A stretch of 64,000 nt of DNA from Xiphophorus maculatus (Eukaryota; Chordata; Actinopteri; Cyprinodontiformes; Poeciliidae): NCBI RefSeq assembly GCF_002775205.1, contig NC_036451.1, forward strand, positions 22,244,351 through 22,308,350, written 5' to 3'. A program made the translations under genes and the position numbers. Below are positions 44,013-56,389 of the stretch, one piece after another. The notes beneath the pieces were generated by a model, which worked only from the letters and a program-made list of their open reading frames with translations, made no database searches and was not told where the DNA came from. Each line of letters starts with the position of its first letter. Within the stretch, counting starts at the first letter, position 1.

Positions 44013-44858
44013 TGAGACCATTTTTAAGTAAAATTATGGTAATGGCAAAATAATAATGCAAGAGCACATTGTAAAAGATCAGCAAATTTTAAATCTTAAT
44101 GGACATTTAACACTAGACCTGGAAGACATTTTAAATATCCAAAATAAATAAACAAAACAATAAATAAAATGAATTCTGAAGTCTTTGTAAACAAAATTGT
44201 CCTTCAATTGACGGCTAGTTGAGACCAAAACACCAAACTGAAGACTTTCATCATCCAGTCTTTGGTAGAAAGAGAGAGAGAGAAAAAGAGATAAACCATA
44301 AGTCATGCCAGTAGAGATATTTGAGTTTGTTTTAATTTATCATGTGATTAATTGATTTATTGATTATTGTGACCTCCAGCCCAATGAAACCTTGTGGAAT
44401 CAGTTTGGGCGCACCCTTTGCACCAGACTGACCACCACAAGCACACTTTGCTGACCTGCAGCAAACACTGGTTAAGCAGTAGGATGTCATCCCACATCAG
44501 TGTGTGACCAAGGAGGATGAATACATTTCTTAAAATGCCAAAATGAAAGGTTTAGTTTGCTTTCATTTGCGTTTAGTTTTGCATCTCAACCCTAATTTTT
44601 CAGAATGCGTAAACTGGTGCGCCTACTAATTGGAGATTCTTGGTTTTATTAGCTACTGGCTATAAATTGCTGCTCAATTTGTAATTTAAGTGTCAAAATT
44701 GTAATTCTGAAAACAAATTACATTTTGTAACATTTAATGATTCTCCTTAAAGGATATAATTACACGGCTCCCACATTGAGGAATATATCTCATGTTCAAA
44801 TATGTGAGACTGAAGGTTTTTATGTCATCAGGCTGATGCTTAAATATTATTTTGCAGC

Positions 44859-46323
44859 CTAACGGAGTGGAGACCCGTCCTCCGCTCTCCCCTGGAACTC
44901 TGCTGCTGTCACCGCGTTCAGACCGGCTGATGGGCTCTCAGCAGACGGAGCACAGGGAATAGGTAAGACCCAGATAACTGGCACCATGCTGTGTGTGTGT
45001 GAGTGTGTGAGTGTGTTAAGACAGCACCTCTCATCTCTGGCAGAGCCCATCAGATCCTCCAGGCTTTCCTTCTGAATCACGGGCGTCACGACGATCTGAC
45101 GAACACACGCCTTTGTTTACAAAACCTCACTCTAGTACATCCTGCATGTCAAAAACTCAGAGTTTTCTTCAGGCAGAGGTGGTGCGAATACCCCAAAAAA
45201 GTAGCAGCGCTACTTCAATGTGTTTTTTTTTTTTTTTTTACTCTAGTGAAAGTAAACATATCCATTCAAGAAATTACTCAAGTAGGAGTAAAAAAACAAA
45301 ACAAAAGAAAAACAACCAAAAGCTACTCAAGTATTGACCAGAATATCAGTCCTTTAATATTAAAAAATGACATCATCAGATGGACCAAAACATAAAGTCA
45401 AGTATGTGGAAACATTGATAATTAGATCTATTTTTAAGTAGCATAATTACAAAAAAGGGAACTTTTTTTTTCCGAATCTTAGTCAAACTTGTGGGTAACG
45501 CTTTACAATAAGCCTCCTCTATAGATTGCTAATAAATAGTTTATACATATGTTATTAAATAATCTATAAGCCTTTTCTAAATCACTAATAACTGTTTATT
45601 GGGCATTAAATAAAGACGAGTAGGAGACTATGTGCTAAAATATTACATTTACAATTGCTGATTGTACTTACAAGTTAGTCTGAAATGTTTAGTATAAAAA
45701 CTATAGATCAAACGCAGGTGAACAGATTTGGCTCACTATTTGGCAAGAATTTTGTCTCCTTCTTACCCTTAACTGATGTGTAACAAAAGTCATTAATGAT
45801 TTGTAAAGTGTTTAGAGATGAATCAATAACATATCAGGGAGCATTAATGTAAAGTGGGACCTATTTATGGATCTTTAACAGAAACTGCAGGTGTGTGTTT
45901 GTGTCTGGTGGGTTTTTGGTTAGAACAAGCTCACTCTTCACTCAGTGAAGTTACTTATTGTGGGCAGAGAATCCAAGAATTTCATGTAAGAGCAGCAATG
46001 TTTCATAATAAAATTACTCAAGTAAAAGTAAAAAGCACAGCGTAGTAAAAATACTCCTAGAAGTCCCCCCCCCCCCCCCCCAAAAAAAAAAGTTACTAAA
46101 GCAAAAGTAATTGAGTAAATGTAACTAAGTACAACCCGACTCTGACCTTGGGATAGCACTGGCAGAGGCTCCACACTGTCCCAGCACAGACCATGGTGAC
46201 CCCGACGACGCACATCGTCACGTAGACGTGCGGGCGCTCCTGCATCATGAGGAACAGGCCTACGGCAACCACAGAGAGGCCGGCCACTATGAGTCCGTAC
46301 CGATACGGCTTCCCCTCCGCCAT
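44859..46323 (-). CDS. bsnd: BSND, barttin (exon 1 certain, C-terminal part provisional)
   Basis: Barttin is the two-pass beta subunit of ClC-K chloride channels in kidney and inner-ear epithelia. Exon 1 (46323-46147, 59 codons) encodes [16 protein letters not shown], transmembrane segments at about 9-27 and 34-54, then WSLCQCYPK. It aligns without gaps to human residues 1-59. Arg8, Gly10 and Ile12 (human disease positions) and the palmitoylated Cys54/Cys56 are kept; Gly47 is Ala. A probable exon 2 begins at 45095 after GTTCGTCAG, with [19 protein letters not shown] in the right phase (0), and the frame stays open to TAG at 44859-44861. Another short intron may lie inside. The product would be about 110-138 aa, far shorter than human (320), and no PPxY motif was found. 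The neighbours PCSK9 and TMEM61-like genes support the identity. Confidence 0.82.
45174..46144. mobile_element. hAT-like element in BSND intron 1, with another repeat nested
   Basis: Left end 'cagaggtggtgcgaatac', right end 'gtacaacccgactctg', imperfect inverted complements. Sub-terminal text ('actcaagtaggagtaaaa', 'actcaagtaaaagtaaaaa', 'gagtaaatgtaactaagtac') is the signature of a very common fish repeat. Within it, about 45490-45865 starts 'ggtaacgctttacaataa' and ends 'ttaatgtaaagtgggacc', the ends of another MITE. A 16-C/9-A run is at 46066-46090. The right end falls 2 nt inside the intron from the BSND exon 1 donor. Confidence 0.65.
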
Positions 46324-49300
46324 CGCTGTGAACCTCTGCTGCAGCCCTCTGCTGCGCTGACTTGAAGCATGACGGGGGGTGGAGGGGGTAAGAAAGATTG
46401 AGTGGGCTCTTTGTGTGACAGAGCTTGAAGGTGAAGGTGGAGAAACTGCAGTGGTGGTTCCACTCCGCTGCTTATTACAGCCTGCAGACACTCTGCTCAG
46501 GTCAGGTATAAAATTGCAGGTGTGCGTCTGTACCTGAAAGGTCACCTTGCTTCAGGCTGCTGTACTAAATAAAATCTCAGCTTGTGGGGGCACTGCTCAG
46601 TCGGCTGTCGGTGTTTGCTTGGTTTACGGCCATCCTCCTGTTTCCTCCTCTTCAGGGATTCCCTTCCTCTGAATAAACGGCTTTATAGCAGTCAATACCA
46701 GCCTTAGAAAGCCGCTCAGCCGTTTCTTAGCTCTAGTTTATGGTGATGTGACAACAAAACGAACAACAGGCTGCCTGCAAACTGTGAGCAATCGGCAACA
46801 ATGCGCTGTTAGCATTCTGCTGTCATTGCTTTCCAGTGCAGGAGTCACATGAATTCCAACAGGTTAGGAGGATTCCCCAGTTTGGTGTCTAGAAGAGGCC
46901 AGCATCAATCTGCTGACTTGGGATCCAACAAGATGGAATGTACTAGCAAGACATAGTGAAACTATTAGCATTTGGTGTTTTATTACAACCAGTCGGTGTT
47001 TAGCTAATGTTTAGATTCCCTTTAGTGTGTCGTGTGTCTAATTTTTGCACGTCTGCTCTACTGACATCCAGACTGGCAGACGTTTAGTGTCCTGGGCCAC
47101 TGAAAACACTTTGCCATCTCCCCATTTCATTCAGTCAGTAATCTCCTATGAATGATGAATCACATGATGACTAGCATGAGGTTAACAGTGGCGCCCCCAG
47201 AGGGGGGAATGGAGGTTAACAGGGGACTGTGGCCCGCTTCTTGGAAAGTGTTGGAGTCATGTTCCGGTCACAGAAAGACATACAGGGTTATCTTCTCCAA
47301 GCAAGAAATAAATGTAAAAAACAATAAATAAAAGATTTATAAAATTTAAAATATATATTTATATATTTTCTGGCTATTTGTACGCATGGCAGGTTTACAT
47401 TTAAAAAATTAAAAATAGGCACACACGCAGACAAACAGCTCTGGGAAAAAATTGAAGAGTCCACTTCATTGAACCCCATTGAAAACCTCCTGGTTACTCC
47501 ACCAAATATTGATTTCTGAACTCTTCCTGAGCTAAAACATTAGTATTGTTGTTTCTAAATGAGTATCAACTTGTTTTCTTTGCATTATCTGAGGTCTGAA
47601 AGCACGGCATCTTTTTTTTTTTTGTTATTCTGACCATTTCTCGTTTTCTGCAAATAAATCCTAAACTTGGAATTTCAGAGACATGTTGTCAGTAGTTCAC
47701 AGAATAAGAGAACAATGTCCATTTCACTCAAACATAAACCTATAAAAAGTAAATTCAGAGAAACCGATAATTTTAAGTGGTCCCTTGTATTCATATGAAT
47801 GTTTTGTATTTTCGCGATCTTCAGGTCTGAGTTTGGAGGGCCTCTTTGCCGCCACCCTGATCTTTGGCTCCCTCTGCAGATTCTCTATTAGTTTCCAGTG
47901 AACAACTCTGGTTGGTTCACTTCACAATGTTAATATCAATTCCAGTCAGCAGAAACACGTTGGTGAAATGAAAAGATTACAGCAAACCTAAATCTGTCAG
48001 GGATACGATGTTAAAATCACTTCAGGCTTAAGATGATCAGCGGCTTTGCGCTCAATTATTATGTAAAATGTGCAGCGTCCCAGAAAAGCTCAAAACGTGC
48101 TAATTGGTGCCTGGAGGGGGGAAACATGCACATCCAGTCATTTCTCTAGCATGGTTTGATTTGTGGGTTTGTTTGTTTTCTTTTTTCTTTGCTTACTGAT
48201 CTCTAAATTTGGACACATTTTTAGTTATTAACAATAACTCAATATCTCCCAAGATTGTAGTCCTATAAACTAATAAATGCAAAATTTCTACCTGTAATTA
48301 CTTTATTCCTTAATAGTGCAACAATAACTCCACGCTAAAGAGAATTTTGAAACGGCAACATAAACGTAATTTAACGTGTTCCTCCCGTGAAGCAGTTGGC
48401 AAACATGTAGCTGTGGATTTACTGAGGCTAGTTCCCTCTATAGCCTGTACAACACCAACTAATATACACAAATATTGAAAAAATAATAATGCCAGAAATC
48501 CTGGAAAGTATTACAAAGACATCCTTTATTTTCTTATGTAGAAACTGCCTTATCTGATGACAAAGCATATTTTCATCCCATTCTCAGTGCATGATGCCTT
48601 ATACATGTGATACATTCATCTTTCAGCCTAAAAGAGGTTGTTTAAAAACATTTTTAATACAAGTGGATTATTTTTTTAAATCTCTATATAAAAATAACTA
48701 AATTTAGCTCTTTTTTGTGAATCCTACATTAGCTGGGAGGCTGCACACAGGAGAATCTGTCCAGGCCTTCGGGTTAATGGGTGAGCTAAGAATGGAGTCC
48801 TCTGATGTAGTGGCAAGATGCAACCCACTTCCTGTACACTTCCCCTTTAAAATGGGCCAGGGCTTTTATTTCATCCATCCATCCATTTTCTTACACTTTT
48901 GTCCTTAGTGGGGTCGGGAGGTGCTGGTGCCCATCTCCAGCTAACGTTCCGGGCGAGAGGCGGGGTCACCCTGGACGGGTCGCCAGTCTGTCGCAGGGCA
49001 ACACAGAAACAGACAGGACACACAACCATGCACACACACACACACACACACTCACACCTAGGGAGAATTTAGAGAGACCAATTAACCTGACAGTCATGTT
49101 TTTGGACTGTGGGAGGAAGCCAGAGAACCCGGAGAGAACCCACGCATGCAAAGGGAGAACATGCAAACTCCATGCAGAAAGACCCCGGGCCGGGAATCGA
49201 ACCCAGGACCTTCTTGCTGCAAGGCAACAGTGCTACCAACCTAGGGCAGCCTAGGGCTTTTATTTCCAACACAGAATTAGTTTAAGGTTATTGCACTTTT

Positions 49301-49977
49301 TTATGCTCCCTTCTTACACTGATTTTGTTTGATTTTTTTGCCTGAAATATACAGGAAATACCTTATATCTTAAAATGAGTTTTTCATATATCGCTTTGAA
49401 CCTCTTGATTCTGCTGTTACACCTGACAACAAAGGTAGTTTTTCTATTCTATTCTTCTGGAAAGTATTAATCATCCTTTCTTTTCTTTCCCCCCCCCCCC
49501 CCGTTTCTCAAAAATCCTGGCATTTTATCAAGAGTTTGGACGCTTTTCAGACCAGGCCAGAGTGAAGCAGCCAAGGGGAAGAAAAAAGAAAAAAACAAAT
49601 AAATGGATAGCTGCATAAAATAAACGACATGGCGGCAGATTGAGACAACACTGCATATGGGTTGCAGGCTCTAGTGAATTAAAAACAAGATATGTGCTTT
49701 AACATAGGTATGCTGCAGATATATGAAACTGAAGTTTCTCGTGTTTAAACGTAAAGACAAGGCGACAGATCTCACACCAGCATTTCCTGACAACAGTTGA
49801 ACTTCCATTCCTGTCTCTGTGACGGCCCAACCGTCCACGGGAAGCCTGAGCTAAAAAGTCGAGTCTCGATTGGTCGACTTCAAGGCACGGAGGAGGTTTG
49901 CTGCTGTGAGTTCAGACAAAGCTCTTCGCTTAGAAGAACAGTAGGCACCGGAGGAGTGTAGGAAGTCCAACCCAGTT
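46324..49977. other. BSND upstream region and intergenic DNA
   Basis: No exon was recognised. About 47438-47780 is a decayed DNA-transposon copy (ends 'gctctgggaaaaaattgaagagtccac' and 'gagaaaccgataattttaagtggtcc', imperfect inverted complements). A SINE with clean duplications is at 48873-49252, and a C run is at 49491-49502. The BSND promoter should lie just above 46323, but no clear element was seen. Confidence 0.45.
48873..49252 (-). repeat. tRNA-derived SINE, copy 2, with perfect 14-bp target-site duplication
   Basis: Flanked by identical AGGGCTTTTATTTC at 48859-48872 and 49253-49266. On the minus strand the head has 'ttggtagcactgttgccttgcagcaagaaggtcctg' and the B-box-like GGTTCGATTCCCGG; the 3' end is a (GGAT)n tail. 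Long direct repeats plus a simple tail are the mark of LINE-driven retroposition. About 90% the same by eye as copy 1 at 32590-32925. Confidence 0.85.
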
Positions 49978-52900
49978 TTAAACTTGCTGGCTGCCATCTT
50001 GATTTGCACATGCAGTGTGTTCAGGAAGTTGCCGATCGTCGAGCTCGTAGTCCGGCTGTTCGCCGGGCTCCTGGTTCGCCTCCTGGTTTATGTGCTGGCT
50101 CTTCATCACCGTGTCGTACGACGGCGGCGGCTCCATGGTCCAGGGCGGCGGGGTGGACGGCAGGGACGGTTCGGGCTCCGGCGAAGTGCTGACGGCGTTC
50201 GTCGACATTTCCCGGCGGATTCGGTCCAGCCTCCTGATGGGAACACGCCAGAGACTCGGTGAGGACTTCCTGTTTTAATCTGAAACAGAAACTTCCTGAA
50301 TACTTCCGGAACGCCTAACATGCAAGTACAGTACAAGCGCCCGCTACAAATCTGGTTTCCCTGTTAATGCAGATGGACACTGAATTTTTTTCTGAGTTTT
50401 CATTTCATAGGATTTGAATTGTAAATAAGGCCACCAACAAGTTTTGGGACGCACCTTTTCAATAAAATATTGATTTTAGAAAATACTGTAGAAAGCTGCA
50501 TGTCCTGTTCTTATTCAGGAAAATAAACAAGAAAATAGGAAGCAATTTACTAAAAAAAAAAAAAAAAAAAAGTGGGAAAGTCAAAAGTCTGAGATCCTTT
50601 TTGTGCTTTAAATCTACAATAATGTTATATAGATTCTTGATTTTTGACCAAAGCAAAACAGGATATGTTGCTTGTTTTATTGAAATATTGTGATTGTGAT
50701 TTTTGTGGCTCGTGAGTGCTTTCAGTTTGATGATGTCTGGCACGCAGTGGGAATAGTTGGGACACCGCCGACTTATGCAATTAAAGACAACACAGATCAC
50801 GTACTAAATGAGTCACATGAAATAAAAACAGCTCTAAACGTCTCCCATCTCACAACTGATGGAGGAATCATTTAGTCATTTAGAGCCTCCAAACAATGCC
50901 TCCAAACAATGCCTCCAAACAAAATGTTGTTGAAAATGTAAAAAAAAAAAGAAAAAAGATGAATTTACCAACAACCAAAAAAAAAAAAACCCCACATGGC
51001 TGGAAAAATTTTAGACAGAGCTATTTAGTCTATGTATTTACGGCAAGTGGCTTACGGGTGTTTTGTGTTTGGAAGAAATCAGACGTTTTCCAAACATCTG
51101 CTTACACGGATCCACACTCACCACACCCAGACACCTGATGTCACCAAACTATGTTCTATGAAACGATAGAATCTATATTTTCCAAAGGTCTGATGACATC
51201 ACGATAGGCTGATGTCTGGCCGCTCTCGGTGCTGAGATGGAGGTAGAACGAGAGCTGGAGAGAGAGAGAGAGAGAGCGATGGACTGACTGAGTCGGATCC
51301 ACTGAGATCAAAGTCCAGCTTTGCTTCTGTTTGCCGTTTTGTTTTATTTTTGGAAGGCGACATTCAGAACCGCAGGTCGTGACCCTTATTAAGCGGCGAC
51401 CCAACAAGACTCCAACAGTGAGGCGTCATCCGTTTTCTGAGCGCTCTGGACCTGTTGGACCTCAAAGATCCTCCTGTGGGCAGGTGAGCCAAATGCAGAC
51501 AAAATCCTGGAGTAGTGAACGTACATTTAAAGCTAAATCCTTCATCTGGTCATCAGATTTCATTTAGTTTTCAAAAAGTGTAAGTTTTGCTTATTTGCGT
51601 AATTTATCATTGAAATGTTTTAATTAATGGGATTAGTTAGAACATTTTTGGATTCAATTTGTGACCGGATCCAATACAGTCATTCAATTTTCAATATGAG
51701 TGCCAACATTGTGATCTGGAGCACACAGACGCTGTCTCTGCCCATTTCCTGTCTGGTGGCCGTCAATAAAGGCCAGTAGTGCTAAAAAAAAAATTATATA
51801 TACATATACATGCTGTATATATGTATATATAATTCTGACAAAATTTTTTATTCTTCAGATTACGTTTTGGTATATTAGACTGATATAAATATGTTTTTTT
51901 AATACTCGCTGTTGCTTTGGCCTTATCGCTCTACGCTACGACTTCACTTCAGCAGGTTTTAGCAGCCTGCAGTAAAACTACACTGTGATGTTTATTCTGC
52001 ACTAAGATAAAGACAATAGAGCGGTTTATTATATATATATATAATATTAATATTATATATAATATTAATTCTAAACAAGGTGCCATCAAAGAAAATGCAA
52101 ATTAAACCAATCAGCTAGCCTACACTTTTTGGAGTTTTAACATGAATAGTTTGGTCATGCTGTCAGATATGTGAAGGTATTCGTAGAAAAGGGTTTTAGT
52201 AGTAGAAAAATTGTGTGTGTGACTATCAGGTGAAGCCGTCCAATAAAGAATACAAGGTTTCCAGTTGTGTTCATTTTAGCCAGAATGCTACAGTGTTGCT
52301 CCAGTGTCGCTACAGAGTTGCTAGCACGGGATGTCAGCTCCAGTGGACTCTACAGACTCCTGAACAGTTCATCATCATCAAGTTTATTCTGACATTATTT
52401 ATTTATTATTATTATTATTTAGGACGCAGACGATATGACCATCTCCAAGAACTACCACTCCATGTCCCAGAAAGGTAGCCTGTCTGTTGTTTCCCACCAT
52501 CAGTTTTCCTAATCTTTGCCATACTACGTGTCTTAGCCAATAAGCTGGGACTTTGCAATATTTTCCTGATTTTACTCAAACAAGTAAAAGGAATATTGAA
52601 ACGCAGCCCAGTTTGTTCGTCTGCGGAGTCTATTGTTCTCTGTGCCGGTGGTTTCCTGTCTGTCGCTCAGCTCGTTATTTCAGAGAAGAGCGAGACGTCG
52701 CAGCTGCTGCCGTCCGGTCGGCTTTGGTCTCAAGGCAACTTTTCCAGTGAACTTCCAAAAAGTAAAATCGTCTCTGGGCGAATTCTATCCATTTTGTTCA
52801 TCCCTACATGTTGCATTTTGATTCAGAGGACGCAGAGCCTTATCGTGCTGTGCAAACAGTATATGCCAACTTCTTCTGTTTTGCTTTTTGTCATTCTTAC

Positions 52901-55680
52901 ATGTTCCAGACTTATGTTTTTTTTTTTGTTTTTTTTTACATCAGTAAATACAAAATGTGTGTTATTTAAATGTTGATCTTATTTGTTGAGGGGGAACAAA
53001 ACTTAACATTTATTTAAAAGTTACTACCTCTTAAGTACTGCTTCTGCCACACTTGGGAGCAAATCTGCTACCCAACGACGTCAGTCTTTGCGATAACCGG
53101 CAATAAGTCTATTAGGTTGTTTTCATTCAGTTGTAGATCATGCAAGATTTAAACTTTGACTAGGCCACTCAAAATGCATGATTTTTGAGTGGATGTTTTT
53201 GGAGCCTCTTAGAGGATCATCGTTCTGCTGCATGACCCACGTTTGGCTGACGTTGAACTTTTCTACTCGAGAACAGGATTCATGGGTTCATCACTTTGAG
53301 CCAGTGGCTCAGGTCCAGAAGCAGCAGAGAAAGCCTAGATCATCATACTGACCCCACTGTGTTTGACAGTGAGTGATATTCATGAAATGCTGAGATGCTC
53401 ACCCTCCAAAAATGTCAATTTTGTCTCATTTGTCTATGGAATATTTTTCAAAATCCTTGGGGATCATCGGGTTTTTCTTGGCTAATAATAGGCAGCTATT
53501 AGTGTTCTCTTTAGTAATCACTGGCTTCTTCCTGAAATTGCCCCATTTCCTTCCAGACTGTTTTTTTCTTCTCTTTAATTGAGGGATAATGACTCTCACT
53601 GCTGTTTACTGAAATCCTAAAGCAATCGATATGGGTTTGTAACCCTTTCCAGACCGACAGATGTCAAAAACTTTATTTTTTTGTGTTTGTTTGTGCTTTT
53701 TAAATCAAATCTTAAGCTTTTATTGTTTACGCGTACTTTGTACAAGTTCTACTTAAGTGATTTCTTGACTCTACAAGTGGCTCATCACAAAATGCATTTT
53801 TCACAGCCATGTTGGTTTGCGTCGCTTTTTGTTCTTTCAAACAAAACAAAAAAACAAACAGTATTTTGTAGTCAATGGGTGACTTTTGTCTGATACTAAA
53901 ACACACAAGTGATGGGGGGGGGGGGAGCTTCTTATGTTGTTTTTTTTTTAAATCAGCAAGGTTGCCATTACTCCCTTCCCCACCAGTGTAGCGGGTTGTT
54001 TCGTTGACCGGCCAATGAACGCATGCTAACTGTAACCAGGATCATTTTCTATATTAGATTTAGTTTATTTATTTTATTTTCCATTTTGTTAGATTTATTT
54101 TTTAAAGGGTTACTTAAACATTTTTTCCTCTTCCCCTTAATTTATTTAACACCAACCAGGCGAGAACAATAGTGTTCTCGCGTGGCTCTGACGTCATGTG
54201 ACAGCTGCACATCAGCGTCCTAAATTGACAGCACAGTTTATATGGCTGCAAATCGCAGCTTAGGCAGGAAACGCTGCGGGACTCTGATGTGCAGGTAGGC
54301 TTCTGGTCTGTTCCCGACGAGGTTTTCAGATCTCTATTGTCTGTTTTTCAATCGTGTATGTCTGTTAACTTGCAGCCGGGTGATTACTCAACCAAACGTT
54401 GCAAGAATCACGATTAGTCAAGAGGGAACTGGTGAGTGTTTGGTAGGGAGCTAGTATGCTAGCACTAGTCTTCCAGCCTGTTGTGATTGTATATTGATTT
54501 GTTGCGTAACAATATTGGTTGCATAAGTTATATTTACTTATGAAACGTCTCCACATGTAACTGATTAATTAGGTCTGTTTATACAGGCCAGGTGCGTTGC
54601 AGATCCCTCGCGCAAGGAGTGGCTGGAGGGATCTTGACAATAGCAAGGATTGTCTGGTTTCACCGACCAGACTGGCGAGCTAAAATAAGCAGGATACCGA
54701 AACACAAGACTTATCATCTGGGAATATTCTTCCGACCTAATTGGAGGATCAGCTCAAGTCCCCATTGAAGGAAGTGGATTATTTTGGTTTTTTTCCATCA
54801 TCAACAAAGACTGGTGGACGTCCTTGGTATAAGGAACTTTAACTTGTTTTTCCTTTACACTATGGACTAATGTGTATATATATTGTATATATATTGTAAA
54901 TACTAAATACAACTCACCAATTTGCACCATCTTACTGTCTCTGTGCTTTACAAATTGCCATCTCCTCCAGTAGCCGAACCTAGCTAGACTTTAAGAACTG
55001 TTTGGATAAATTTTAATTCGGATTATTTAAAATCTTGTTAATCCTTGAACGCAATGTGGGTTACATAACGCTGTAACTTAAGAGGGAGAACATGCGCCAC
55101 ATAACTGCTGACGATAAGCAAGGTGAGCATGTTGGGGAGCTGGGATACTGTGCTCATGTGAATGAATTCACACAATTCCTTCACATTTTTACAAGTCTGT
55201 CTCTGGGCCCAATTGTCAAAAGTCTTCAAATCAAGAACAGCATGGAGGTTTTTATAAAGTAGGATTTAAAAATAATAATAAGAATGTATTTTTTACTTAT
55301 TTCTGAGCTTTCCTTTTGTTTTATCCCTCAACTCCCCCATGTTGGGAACCACCACTTCACCCCGAAACCCAAAAAATACCCCCGCTGCTGTCACTTTCAA
55401 AGAGTGTTTACCTTTGTATGGCCAGGGCCTGCTGTGGGCTGAAGCGTGTGCCAGTGGGGGGGTGCAGGAGGAAGTGTCCAGGCACTCCCACCTGTAAATT
55501 CTTCTTAGCCATGCAAACTCCTGCCACCATCACGCTCAGACCCCCCATACCCAGAAAAATCCCAAGTACCATCAGTGGGACCGTGGCGTGGTACGCCGTC
55601 CCAGAGCTAAAGATCATGATTCCTCCGGAGGTCATCAGCAGGATGCCCAGACAGAGCAGCGTGCCGTGATGGATCGACAT
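49978..55680 (-). CDS. TMEM61-like two-pass membrane protein, paralogue B
   Basis: Two exons: 55680-55412 and 50233-49978, joined in phase 2 to 525 nt, 174 aa. Exon 1 encodes MSIHHGTLLCLGILLMTSGG, with transmembrane segments at about 7-27 and 33-57. Exon 2 is proline-rich, with PPPWTMEPPPSYDTVMK (PPPSYD at 125-130, a WW-domain-binding PPxY motif), then an acidic, glutamine-rich tail. The upstream in-frame ATG at 55977 was not used because the paralogue at 61344 starts at the equivalent MPSLHHG. The place between BSND and DHCR24 is that of TMEM61 in human, and the human protein also has two hydrophobic segments and a WPPPSYE motif. The 5.2-kb intron is rich in repeats. Function is unknown; by kinship with barttin it could be an accessory membrane protein, but that is inference. 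Confidence 0.75.
51240..52750 (+). other. Possible plus-strand transcript inside the paralogue B intron
   Basis: Three segments have good splice signals: one ending 51483 (GGGCAG|GTGAGC), one at 52423-52474 (TTTAG|GACGCA…AAAG|GTAGCC) and one from 52671 (CGCTCAG|CTCG). With the ATG at 52435 the last two join to a 39-codon frame ending TGA at 52748-52750 (MTISKNYHSMSQK + ARYFREERDV…). I recognise no family. It may be an unrecognised small gene, a noncoding antisense RNA or chance. Confidence 0.2.
53041..53680 (-). mobile_element. Degenerate Tc1-like transposon remnant
   Basis: Text such as 'aaactttgactaggccactcaaaatgc' and 'tccttggggatcatcgggtttttcttggc', and at the end 'taaccctttccagaccgacagatgtc', is the complement of recognisable Tc1-like transposase stretches (SQSPDLNP region back to the N-terminal helix region), full of indels. 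Inactive; it lies in the paralogue B intron. Confidence 0.45.
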
Positions 55681-56358
55681 CTCAGGGGCTCCTGCCCTCC
55701 GCGGCTTGGTTTCTTCCTGTTCCCGCAGAAGAGAGGAGACGGATAAAGATCCGAGATTGTGCTTTGTGTGGGTGGGTGTGTGTGGGTGCGTGCGTGTGCG
55801 TGCGTGTGTTGGGTGGGAGTGGGAGTTAGACAGAGGCATAACAGGGGAGGCAACAACAAGAACCAGCAAACAGAAAGCAGATGGAATGTGAGCAACATGT
55901 AAATAATAACCTGCAGGGAAACCGCGCTGGGAAAGCTTGACCATTACTCCTTCACAAGTGATCAACTCTGACTCCAAATCCCTGAAGAAGAAGAGGAAGA
56001 AGAAAAATCCGTGGAGAGCCGATTTATCCAGGCCAGTCCGAATTTCCAGCGAACCCCGCCGCGCCTCTCCCTCTCCCTTTCTCTCTCTCTCATACCCCGG
56101 CGGCTCTACCGCCTCTTCCCCCGCTGAACGCTCATGTCGCCCGCTTGGTGTTTCTCCAGAGCCAGCAGCGTCGAAAAAAACCCTCTTCGATCAGAGTTGA
56201 TGTTGTCGCGGAGTGGGTTTCATCTGGTCACAGCAGCAGCAGAGGAGGAAGAAGAAGAAGAAGAAGAAGCGGGCAGCTGCGGTGGAGGAAGTGCTTTTAT
56301 TTTTAATGAGGAAGGCTTTTTTTTTTTTTCACTGACGAGGAATTGAGGGCAGGCCGTC

Positions 56359-56389
<31 letters not shown>

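Larger units (their letters stand above)
40200..44858. other. Intergenic region between PCSK9 promoter and BSND 3' end
   Basis: No coding exon could be supported on either strand. It contains a poly(A) run of about 29 at 41301-41329, a C run at 42920-42934, a hAT MITE at 43477-43685, a piece of a dispersed repeat at 43745-43835 and a SINE at 43872-44012. Any further BSND exons would have to be here, but no PPxY-type or acidic tail segment was recognised. Confidence 0.45.

Noticed and set aside
54150-54960. Possible LTR or other retroelement in the paralogue B intron
   Set aside because: The segment looks unlike its surroundings, but no paired repeats, primer-binding site or coding motif could be shown.
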